64,000 nucleotides of DNA from the NCBI GenBank assembly GCA_028622995.1, contig JAJQJQ010000026.1, forward strand, positions 1,550,001-1,614,000, written 5' to 3'. Under the pieces are notes generated by a model that worked only from the letters and a program-made list of their open reading frames with translations, did no database searches and was not told the DNA's origin. The position numbers and the translations under genes were made by a program. Shown here piece after piece: positions 48,801 through 61,300 of this stretch. The stretch is from Panagrolaimus kolymaensis. Taxonomy: Eukaryota > Nematoda > Chromadorea > Rhabditida > Panagrolaimidae. Positions within the stretch are counted from its first letter, which is position 1. The number at the start of each line of letters is the position of its first letter.

Positions 48801-49310
48801 AATAAAGCGTAAAAAATCGCATTAAAAATTGAAATAAAAAAAAAGAAGAAAAGAGAGAAAAGAAATGGAAATAAAACAGCAGGAGAAGAAAAAAGAGGAA
48901 GAAAAAATGGCACAGAAGAATGAAAAATAGAAAAAATAGATGGCATAGCTCAAATATATTCGAAAGACAAAAAAAATAAGATAGAAGATAGAAAACAATC
49001 GGTCAAACGGGAGTTGACAGCTAAATGGATGAGCCGCGGTTTTTTTTTTCTTCGTTTCGTTTTCGTTTCAAGGAAGAATTTTTCTTCCCTCAAAATTGCT
49101 TGAAAAAAAATTATTTAAAGAAGACGAAGGTTGCGCAGCCCAAAAACCACCGATTAAGAAACAAAACAAAAAAATAGAGAGGAAAAAATGCAAAGATTCA
49201 AAAAAAAGTCTCAAAACCTATAAAAATGCTAGACTAGAAAGATACAGTATTTACGAATGCAAAAATAAAAAAAATACACGAGTTTTTTTTAACTATCCAT
49301 TTTCATTTTT
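42810..49310. other. Long gene-free block upstream of ceh-20
   Basis: About 6.5 kb without a supportable coding exon on either strand. Composition is dominated by A/T runs and AAG/GAA-rich stretches, giving many spurious poly-K and poly-F frames. A T-run with AAG at 42821-42830 just 5' of ceh-20 could be its trans-splice acceptor. The size, in a stretch otherwise packed with genes, suggests regulatory DNA of the homeobox gene, untranslated exons, or non-coding RNA, none of which I can show. Confidence 0.45.
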
Positions 49311-49313
49311 ATT
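49308..49313 (-). terminator. Poly(A) signal candidate of PHKA gene
   Basis: AATAAA on the minus strand, 1 base after the stop codon. Confidence 0.35.
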
Positions 49314-49314
49314 T

Positions 49315-52300
49315 TTATAAAGGTGCAAAAATATCCATTAACGCTTTAATGATATAATGAGTTGTACCATATTCTCCAGCTGGAGCAGTATCATAAAAAT
49401 GTTTGCATATGGATCGAGCAGAATCACATATTTTTCCACTTCCGCAACACTCCAAAACAATTGTACCAAGTCGTTTCTAAAATAAAAAAATAGTACGTAT
49501 ATTCATTGAAAATGGAACAAAGAGTCAATAATCATGGAGAGTGAAAAAAAATAAGTTGAAATTTTGACATGTTAATGATCCCTGCCATTTATGGGTTGAC
49601 AGGGGCATTATGCAAAAAAGCAAAAAAATGGGAGAAGTATGTTTTTTTCTTTCTTTTTTTTTCCAAAGGCAAATGAGGTCGAAAAGAAAGAGAAAAAAAA
49701 CTTACATTATGTTCAACAAATAATTTATTTGCTCGATAAACAACCATATCAACTTCAAATGGTTGATCCAATGGGATTTTAGGTTGGGTCATTAAAAGCT
49801 CTTCTAAATGGCTCATAAGAGTTAAAACTTCAACAATAATTTCACGATATTCTGGTTCAGAAATTTGATTCAATACTTGTTCAACTTCAAGCGCAAATTT
49901 GATCTCTCGACGAGTCATCTAAAAATAAAAAATGGGATAATTAATTATTGGCTCGTAAAAGCTATAATCAAAGTCAAACCTCTTGCGTAAGATGTCTTTG
50001 AAGAATCATTCGATTTATAGCTAAACCATGAGGAAATAAGCGAACAGTATCCCAAAGATTCTTAAATTACAAAAAACGATTAGCTAATTATCAAAAAAGG
50101 AAAATGTTACCGAATAAAATTCGGGTGGCACACGATTTAAAGCACCATCGATTCGACGATGGCGAAGCCAAATACCAAATAGAAAATCTTCTGGTACATC
50201 GTCAGAATCAGATAAATCATCAAAATCCTCTTGTTTTAATTTTCCACCCGCAACTGATTTTCTCAATGACTAAAAACATTTTATTTTTATTTGCATTTTT
50301 TTATGCGCAAAAAAAAAATAAAAAATAAATACTAACCTTTCGTTCTTCAATTTGCTTTCTAAAACTTCCCATTCCTGTGTGAATTTCTTTTCCCGCTGCT
50401 GTTTCTTCACCCGATGTGATGTCTTCAAGCAAGCGACCACTTAGCAATGAAAATAACATACATTTTACTTCATATGGGCTAATTGCTAATAAACGTTGGG
50501 AAGCTTCCGTGGCTGACAACTTTCGAATTCGGGCTAATTCACTTGCAAGAATCTAAAAAGCAAAAACAAATAAAATTTTTAGTACCAAAAAAATCTAAAA
50601 AAAGCTGCTTACTTGAATGATAAGTCCAATTCGAAGACGAAACATTTCAACAAAAAGTCGTGGATCAGTTCGAACTAAAGATCCAAGGGAAACAATAATT
50701 TCTTGGGCAAGTGTAAAAGAATTAGGATCATCCGAATAAGCTCGTTTAAAAATTTCAAGTAATTCTTCTTTAGTTTTTGGCGCGGTTATAGCTTCTTCAC
50801 TTTTAGTTGGCATTCCTACGGTTATTTGTTTTTGTCGAACAAGTAAATGTGTGGCAGCTTTAGCAAGTTCATCAAGTTGTTTATTTAATAAACCTCCAGT
50901 TAAGCGAACCCAACTCCAATCTCGACTTTCACAAGCTTTTATATAAATTTCTTCCATCAAAACTTGAACTGTGACTCCATTGACATTGTTTAATTTGGTA
51001 TCAAAATTTGGACCCCTGTAAAAAATTTCATTTAGTCCCTTTAAAAATTAGAATGCAATCGGCTGCTTTTAGTTTTCGAAATTTACTGAAACTCAATCCA
51101 AAAATCCCAAAAAATATTCCGTTTGGTCACGCTCCGAACTTACATTTTCATCCATAAAAAGTGAATAACTGAAGCTTGCTCATCCAAAATTGTACTTTCA
51201 ATAAGCATATCAGCTAAATCTTCTGTAGTCATATCTTCAAGTTGAGCCCGATCAAATTTACTTATAGAATCAGTGCTACTCATAGATGAAGAAGAATTGG
51301 AAGTATGTAAATGTTCCGAAAGTTTTAAAGTATTTATAAAATCTTTGTTAGGTTTATCATTAATTTCAATTCCTTCTCCAACAGTTGAAAGACCTTCAGA
51401 ATTATTTACTTTTTTATTTGCATATACAAGTCGAAGTTGAGCCAAGTCTAAAAAAACGAAAGTTTTTTACTTTTTTTCTTGATAGAAAAATTAATTTATA
51501 CCTGAATCATTGCTATCCAAAACAATGGATCGATGCCGCATGGAAGCTCGATGAACAGCATTAAATTGTTTTGACCATCGATCTCGAATGGAATCAGCTC
51601 GTTTCAAACCTATTCCTGCTGTACGTGGACCTGCATCAGGAGTGGTTGCAATAGCATCTTGAAGTAAACTTCTTGGCATAGTTTCATTTATAAAAAATTC
51701 TTCTATATTTCCATCATGAAATTCAAGTTTACTGACAGATGTGGTTCGAAAGAAATCTGAGATATTTTTCATTACAACCCTAAAATTAACTTTCACTTAT
51801 TTTCCAGGAACTAGAATAAGAGTAAAGAAAATGAGTACCTTGCGCCGCCGATGTAACCATTTTTAATCTTTTTAATTGTTCCCAAAACCGTTGATTTATG
51901 TCGACGATTTAATAAACTTGGAGCCAAAACCATTGAATCTGTTTCAAGCATATTTTTGGATACCACTAAAACAACCAAAGGTCTTCCAGATATTCCTGTG
52001 CTATTCCATTCATTATAAATATAATGCAATTCTGAAGTCCATTCATCCATTAATATTCGAATGTCATACATTAAATGAGATCTTCGACGATCCATAAATT
52101 GTGGAGTAAATATTACAAATTTATCACCCAAATGATATAATTTGCTTGTACTAAGTAAACCGATATCTCGATCGGTGGGTCTTCCAGTGAGATTTAATTT
52201 TTCTGAAGCTCCTATTCTTGATAAAATCTTTGCGAAAGTTGATGCAGGTTGAATGCAAAATACTGGGTCCACTTCACTGAGAAGTTGAACATCGATTTCA

Positions 52301-55300
52301 TTATCATTCAATTCAACTTGGACATCAATTGTTTCAGCGAGGATCACAACTAAAAAATATTCGGTAAAGGGAAAAATAGATAAAGAATTATGCAAAAGTG
52401 TTACCTTGAACTTCACATGGAGGCGATCTTTCATTTAGAGCCAATCTCCGACTTAATGGATCTATTTCAGCTGGGGTTAAAAAGCGATAACGCAATAAAC
52501 AGCAAATTATATATAACGATTGAGCCCAAAGGAAAGGTCTAAAAATTATTTTTTCCTTAAACTCTACTATCGTTTTCCCTAAAATGGGCTTACGATGTTC
52601 CACCTGGCACACGTTCCTGTGATCCATGATCTTGGCGTTCTAATTCCACTTTATCTCGAGTAACAAGATATAATTCTGGCACTAATCCCACATATTCATA
52701 TTTAGAATCTTCTTCTCTTACAACAATTGTCTAAAAAAGTGAAAAATAAATAAAAGAATAGAAAAAAGAAAACTAGATGATGTCAAATAATAATGTTTCT
52801 CTCTTCATTTTTTTGTTGTAAAAGAACTAGTAATTTTTAAAAGAAAAGCGTTAAATAAATATCAAAAAAATGACAATAGTGATCAGAGCAAATAAATGGA
52901 AAATGGAAAAAAAGTTGCAAAAAGTTAGTATAAATAGAGGATCTTAAAAAGGTGATAAATATATTTGTATGTACATTGCTACCAAGTATTGGTAAAGAAT
53001 ATAAAAAAAAAATGAATAAGTTTTTCATGTAAGTTTTTTTGGGAAAAATTTGTTAGCTTTAGAAATTTTTTTCTGTCTTAAAAAGCTATCATATTCGCAG
53101 AGATCCAAAAAAGTTCAAAAGAGATTTTTTTCTAGAAAGTTATGCTAATTTTTTATTTTATTTTAGTGGCATCTGCGCTTTGGCTGTATTATTTTTCGCC
53201 GCTACTGATGCTCAATTCATCATTCCTCGACCTATCGTAGCTGCATCTCCAGTTGTTGTAAGTGCAGACTCAAAACATTCAATCAAAAATCTCAATAAAT
53301 TTTTAGGTTCCATTGTACAACAGCTATCTCCCATATTATCGTGGATTCGTTTATCCATCTCTCATTTTTGGTTCAAACAAAAATAAAGGAGAAAATCTTC
53401 CAGCTCCAGCTCCAAAATTAAGCTCCGGTTTTATTCCAAAAAGTCATTAAAAAAGATGTTTTAAATTTTTTTTATGAAATTTTTTGTTTGTAAATTTCAT
53501 TCACTGTACACTGAAAAATTTGGTACCTACGCCCATACCACTTTTTCCCCGTTCATATATCCTAATTTTTTTTACAGATTCCGAATCCGTAGACTATAGG
53601 GATCATTCTCCAGCGAACAATTTTCAAAAAATATGCAAATTTTTTTTCATCAAAAAAACATGTTTTTTGACTAAAACTTTTTTTCCAATTAATCGAATAT
53701 GTCTGAACTTCGAACTCAGTAATAATCATCATATTTAGAATTTGATTTTCCTAACGATATATCAATAAAAGCATCCAGGTATTTCAGAAAACGTCTTCCC
53801 ATGGTTTTTTAGAGGTCCAAATTTTCAATTTTTTCGAAAAAATTTTGCAACATGCGTCTTTTCCTTTGTCGCTTTTGCTCAGTGGTGAAGGCCAAGGACT
53901 GCCAAAAGGAAAAAAGTAAGAAAGTTCGACTCCCCGAAAGTGATAAAAATGGTATTTGAAAATGTTTAACTAAAAAATGAAGGGGAATATTATTAAAATA
54001 ATTTATGCAAATTTTTAAACACATTTTTGACCCATTTTAACCGAAAAATTAAGTAAACTTGCATATTTTTCACTTTTTTGCACAATTTATCCATAAAAAC
54101 TTAAAAATATCCCTTTAAAAAGCTTTTAATAATTTTGAATGCTATTTTGATGTGTTAATTAATATACATGAACTATTAATAGAGGAAAAAAACAAACTTA
54201 TAAAAAATTGCTTAGATTTTGAAAAAAATTTTTTTGTTTTTGAAAATTGCTTCCTTCTGCTCTTGCCTCGCTCACTAAATGCATTCATCGTCTCGGTTAT
54301 TTCAGTTTTTAATGGCTTCCGGTTTAATTTTTTTGATTCTTCGATGGTCAGTATAACTGTCAGGGATGGTCACAGACCTGCCTTGCGCATGTTCCCTGCG
54401 GCCTCATTTCCTCGAACTTCATTCTTGGATTTTCCACGTAACGTATCTGATACTCTTTTTGTTGCGTACCTAGGGCCACCAATTATCGATAATTGAGGTT
54501 AGTAATATCATTTTCAAATGATTAGCGAACTTCCACTTTTCCAAAAAACTTAAAAAAACTTTCTCATACACAAATCAAAAAATTTAACGAAACTTTTTAA
54601 AAAAACAAACAAAAATAAATACAAAAAACACATCATTTTCATATTTTTTGGAAATGGATTTGAAAGTAAAAGTGGAAATGGAAGTTCGTATCTATTAAAT
54701 ATGAGGCTTGCTTTCAATATGCTTTTTTTATTCCACTAATGTTACGGACGACATCAAAGGAGGATGAAAAAAGTTGAAAGCGAGTTTCATAGCCTCAAAC
54801 CCTTTGATCTCCTCACTTATCTTTTGTTTTTTTATAAAGATAAGTGTCAACTAAGCCCCCGTAGGTTTCCTAGAAAAAGTCTTCGAGTTAGCCGAAGCAA
54901 AAGCCTTTGGAATAGCCGAAGCACCACCCTATAAGCAGTGCTCTTCAATACTCAACTATGTTCTCATCAACATCAAGATTGGTTTATCTTTTCAACTTTA
55001 TCTTTTTTTTATTCTTATACAAACCTATCAAATGGATGTTTTACATTCTTTATTTGAAGATTAATTTTTGGGTTGCTTTGAAAGCACTTTAAAGCAATTT
55101 CTATAGAAAGTATGTTTTGTGAGCTACACTCGAATGTGGACACATACATCATATATTTTCCATAACTTTTTCAAGTTATTTAATTGATTTCTAATAATTA
55201 ATATTGGATTTCACAAACAATCACTCTTAGTAGTAGCTATTACAACTATTTGCTCTTTTCATGAGATATTTAATTATTTTGTCGTTTTATCGTCATATAA

Positions 55301-58300
55301 AAAACTTTGTGATCGCGCATTGTAAAATATTTAAACAAAAATAAAAATAAAACTACAACAATATTAATTTATAGATTCGAAGTTCAACAATGCCAAAGAC
55401 AAAGAAGGTTTCTCTTGAAGCTAAAGCTGCTCGCCAACGTGCTTACAATAAAGATTATAAAGAAAAATCGAAATCTCAACGTGTAGCTGCTGATTCAATT
55501 GATTCAAATCTTGATCCACCAACATCGTCAAGTGCTCCTCAACAACCAACAACGACTTCAACGACTTCAACGACTTCAACGACTACAACGACTACGACGA
55601 TTACAACTACTCCAACGAATGATGAAGGTGAAGAATTTATGGATACCACCGAAGCTCCTACTGAAGATGATCCACTGTTAAGAAGACAACATGCGCCACA
55701 AGCGGCTGAACAACAGACATCTGATGAACCGCCATACACTTCTCAAGCTACAAACACGGGCTCAATGATGGACAACCAATACGAAGAAAGGATGCGACGT
55801 GATGACGCTGAAGATGAAATAAACCATCCTGATTATAGTGGCTTGATCTTTTCCGGCAACGAACTTTTGTCAACTCAACCATGGTTTAACGATGCTCAAA
55901 TAATGGCATATCTGGGTGCTATGGCCGCACATGCTTCTAATGGATGTTTTGAAGAAATTGCAATATTGGACACTCATTATGTCAATCTTCGCGCTGCACA
56001 ACATGCTAATCGTCGGAATGCAAATGTTAGACCATTGAACATTCGCCACTTTCTTCGCGTCTTTCCTGATCATCCCGAACTCATTCTCTGTCCTTTACAA
56101 ATCCATGGTATTCATTGGACTCTTCTCTCAATCAACTTGGTAACTGAAGTTGCAACTTACTATGATTCGCTTAGCGTTGGTGCTTGCGCAAATGGAATTC
56201 CGGAAGATGAAAAAGCTCTCTGTAGAATTATTCTTGACGATCTTCGTGCTGCTCAAGTTATTGGAGATGGTGTGGAACTGCGTCAAGCTGACCTCTACAC
56301 CATCAACCATCAACGTGACTCAATCAACTGTGGTCCATACATTCTTCTCTTCGCTGAACTTATCGCTTTCCATGGTGCTACAATTCGACTTGATTTGGAT
56401 ATTTCTTTTGAACGTCAACGTATGCTCTACTTGCTTAGGCGTTTGAATGATCTTAATGTTGGTCAACAATTTCATCAAAATCTCGACTCATGGACTCCAA
56501 CACCTTACGAACGAAATCAAGCTCTTCAACTTCCAACTGCTGATGTCGTACCACGAGAACTTCCTATTGAAAACAACTTAATTCGAATTATCACAGAATT
56601 ACCTGAAGGAGGAAGAATGATTGATATCATCACTCTTCGAAGATCTCAACGTGTTCTACCAAATACTCCACATACCATGAAGCTATACTATGAAAAAGTC
56701 CAACGTGAACTCGCCTCTTTTCGTCGTCGTGGTGTTCCTTTTGCTCTCAACAGCTCCAAATTATCTCCTGATCTCAACTATCTTGGTCCTATGTGCAAGC
56801 GATGTCGACATTGTAAAGCTTTTCTCTTCGATGGTGAAACTTCAAGTGCCTGCTGTTCGAATGGTGCCGTTGCGCCTCCAAATCTTCCTCGAATGCCACC
56901 AAGATGGGACCATCTCAACAATTTCAAGGAATTCAAACTCAACTCAAGAAAATACAACAATCTGATGTCAATGGCTTCAAGAACTGAAAATGTCAAGAAT
57001 CACATGGACGTCTTCAAAATCCAAGGTGAAATCCATCATGACGTTGGTGATTTGATCCCTGTCAATGGAAAGGCTCCTGCATTCAACCAAAACTACATGC
57101 TTGAATTTGATGATGCTGTCAAGAATCGCCTTGAAAACGACTCAAAACGGTATACATGGAAGAAAGACGTCAACAATAAAGAAATCATTGGTCTTCTTGA
57201 AGCTATGCTACGTGAATATAATCCTCTTGCCAAGGCTTTACTACACATGAAAGATGTTCTCGCTGATTATGAAGCTGAATGTCTGGAAAAGAACGAAGAA
57301 GTAAAACGCTTTTACTTGGTATGGGAAAATGGAAAAGATGCTCAAACTCATCGAGGCTGCTTGAATATTCCAACTGTTGAAGGCCAAATCTTTTCCATCT
57401 ACCGCTCTGAAGATGGTGAACCACCCAAAGGCATTATGTTTGGAATTGCTCGCGATGGAAGAAACAATATACGCCATATTCCTTTCTGGGATCCTCATCG
57501 TGATGCTGCTGCTTTTCCGTTGATTTTTGTATTTGGACAAGAAGGATGGCAACCTGGAATCAAGAAGCTAAACATCAATCAACAACCTGCTGGACCTCTT
57601 GCTGCTGATGCTACTGCTGAAGAAGATCACTCTGATTCTGATGACGTAGATGAACCTCAAGGACCTCGAACTAGAACTGATGTCTCCTTGCGACAACACT
57701 ACAAATCCATGGTCTTTGATCGTGATGAATATGAAAAAAATGTCTTCAATCCTGTGACTGGCCAAAAAGATCTCAGTGCCGCCTACATCATCAATGCTCA
57801 TCTGAACGTGGAGCGTCAACAACTTGATAAAATGGAAGAAGTCCAAGAAAATTCAAACTTTCGATCTGATGGCTGCGACCGACTTCGTGCTGCTTTACAA
57901 GCAAAACTGGATGGTGATGAACAACTCAAAGGGAAAAAACTTGGTAAAACTATCTTATTGAAAAAGAACTATCGCGGTGGTAGAAGATACATGCAATCCA
58001 AATTCAAGGACAACATCGCAATTTGCAACCGCTTTGGTGTGCCTTCTCTCTTCATCACTTTTACTGGAAATCCAAGGTGGCAAGAAATCACTGAAAACCT
58101 TCGTCCAGGGGAAACGTGGGTTGATCGTCCTGATCTCATCTGCCGTGTCTTCAACCTCAAAGCCAAACTCTTCTTGGATGATATTTTGAAAGCTCCTCAT
58201 CTTCTTGGTCGTGTAAAAGCCCACTCTGTTACACTTGAACATCAAAAACGTGGCATGCCACATCTTCACATTCTTCTGATCATGGAAGACGGCTACAAAT

Positions 58301-61300
58301 ATGAAACTCCTGAAAAAGTTGATGATCTGATCTCTGCTGAACTACCAATTTTACCTGTAGAAACTGATACATCCTATGAAGCTGCACATCAACGAAGATA
58401 TTCTGAATATGTTCTTTCCTTCATGGTTCATGATCCAAAGAAATGCAAAGTTGTTTGTGGAGCTGGAAGACAACCAGGAGTATGTGGAAAAGATTTTCCG
58501 AAAGCTTATGCTGAAGAAACTGTGATGCGCAAAGATGGATATGCTCAAATCAAACGCTCTGATGATGGAAGATCTGATCTGAATCTTAATGGAAAACCTC
58601 GAGCTGTACCAATCACCAATCAATATGTCATCGCTCATAATCGGTACTTGCTTCTCAAATACAACTCTCACATCAACGTCGAACATTGCGGAGGTGTGAG
58701 AGCAATCAAATATCTCTACAAATACATCAACAAAGGTACAGATCAAGCTTTCGTCTCCGTTCGAAAACAAAACAACTTTGAATCACGTCAAGATAACATC
58801 GTAGACTACAACGAAATTGTCCAATATCGAAAAGTCAAGGTCACCGGTGCAGCTGAAGCTATGGAACGGCTCTTTGGAATGTTCGTCACAAAAATGTCAC
58901 ACTCTGTTCATGAACTCGAAGTCCATCTAGAAGGCCAACACAACATCGTATTCAATGCTGATGCTGAAGAAGAACAAATTGCTGAGATGGTGCAAAGTGA
59001 TGGAACTGATCCAAATGGAAAACCAACTTCTCGATTGACTGCTTTCTTCAAATTGGTCAATCAAGAACTTGCTGAACTTGCTGCAAACTCCAAAGCTTTT
59101 GATAAAGATATTTCAACCCGATCAATCAACTTACTGTACCATCAAATTCCGGAACACTACAAATGGGATAAACCAAACAAGCTATGGATACGTCGTAAAA
59201 ATGTGTGGAAAGTTATTGGTCGTCTTTGCAGTGTTTATCCAAGCAATGTCGAAGTCTATTGTCTTCGAGAACTCTTGAAAACTGTTCGTGGTCCAAGATG
59301 CTATGAAGATGTTCGAACTATTGATGGTGAAGTCTTTCCAACCTTCCATTCTGCTGCTGTCGCCAAAAAGCTCTTCGTTGATGACATGATTTGCTATCAA
59401 ACCATGGATGAAATCGTTAAAGAATGTATGCCACGTGAATGTCGTGTGGTCTTTGCTCTTACCTTGGTATACAACCAACCAACTGATCCTGAAGCTATGT
59501 GGGAGAAGTATTGTGATCACCTCATCGATCGAAATTCAACATTATCCAAAGAAGTTCGTGTTCGTCGTGCTCTTGCTCACATTGCTTCAATTCTTTTCCA
59601 TCATCAAAAATCAACCACCGACTTTCAACTTCCTGATGTTCCTGAAAATGAACTCCTTGATGCTATTAACGATGCTTTTCCTGTTGCTGACAATGATGGT
59701 ACTGAAGATTATCGAAATTGCAATACTGAACAACGAGCTTTCATCGACAAAGTTCAACAATCTCTTGACAACACATCTGATCCAACTCGCGATCGTCTTT
59801 TCTTCCTTCAAGGTAGCGGAGGAACTGGCAAAACCTTCGTTTACAACACCATGATCAATCTCTTTCGAAGTCAAGGAAAAAAAGTCATTGCTGTCGCTTC
59901 TACTGGAATTGCTGCTATTCTTCTCAATGGTGGTCAAACTGCTCATTCTGCTTTTCGAATCCCATTGGACATCAACAAAGAACCGAACATTTCTCTCACT
60001 GATCCACTTGCTCGATTGATTCAAGAAGCTGATGTCATCATCTGGGACGAAGCTCCAATGCAACACTACTCAGTTCTCAACCACGTTGCTGCTCTCATCC
60101 AAAAACTCATCGACGCTGATAACCATCATTCAAAATTTGGAAACAAGACTGTCATCCTTGGAGGCGATTTCAAACAACTTCTTCCTGTCATGCGTCATGA
60201 AAGTGCTCGAGCCTCTTATGAAGCTTCTCTACTTTGTGCTGAACTCTTCCGTGATAACTTCAAAATCCACACGTTGACTACCAATGTCCGTGCTTCAAGT
60301 GATCCTACTTATTCTACATGGTTGAATGATATTGGAAATGGACGACTACAACTTGCTGCTTCAAAGGTTCAACTTCCTGATGACATTGTATACTACCATC
60401 AAGATCCTGTAATCAACTTCGTATATCCTCCTGAACTCTTCAAACTTGATCCATCGTCCAAAGAATTTCGAGACTATGTTTCTGATGCAGTACTTCTTGC
60501 TCCATTGAACGTGACCGTGAATGACTTGAATGAAAGAATTATTTCAAAACTCCAAGGTGAACATAAAGAATATCTTGCAATCAACACCATTTCCAATGCT
60601 CGCTATTCTGATGATGAATTTTGTCGTGATACTTATGATCCTGAAATCTTGGCTACATTTGAACACTCAAGCATTCCTTTCAACAAGATCTCTTTGAAAA
60701 TTGGTTCTGTCGTAATGCTTACTCGAAATTTGGATATCCGTCTTGGTCTTTGTAATGGAACTCGAATGATCGTTGAAAAACTTCATGATAACTACATTTC
60801 ATGCCGTATTATCACTGGAAGCTCCAAAGGACAACTCATGCCAATCTTTGCTCTACCTAACAACTACAATGATTCCTCTGATGATACTTGGCCTGAATTT
60901 ACTCGAACTCAACTTCCTATTCGACCTGCCTTTGCTATGTCCATCAACAAAGCTCAAGGCCAAACTCTCAACAAGGTTGGAATCATATTGAACACTGATT
61001 GTTTTTCTCATGGTCAGTTCTATGTTGCTGTAAGCCGAGTTCGTTGTCGTCAAGATATCCGAATCTTTGTAAGAAATGAAAACACCGTCATGATGAATGG
61101 GAAGAAGATCCCTTATGCCAAGAACATTGTCTTTCAAGAAGTTCTTACTGCTATTGAACAACAAGCAAATCGACAATAATCTATCGCCAAGCTGATGTGG
61201 TTCTTCACTTCGGTGTCGTTAATCTCCAGCTCTTGCTCTTCTATCTTTTGTTCATTTCAATATCACTTGGTCGTAAAATCTGTAGAGGTTCTTCACTTCG

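Noticed and set aside
55539..60991. Many frames opposite or offset to the Helitron frame
   Set aside because: They are shadows of the 1929-codon frame, which has clear catalytic motifs.
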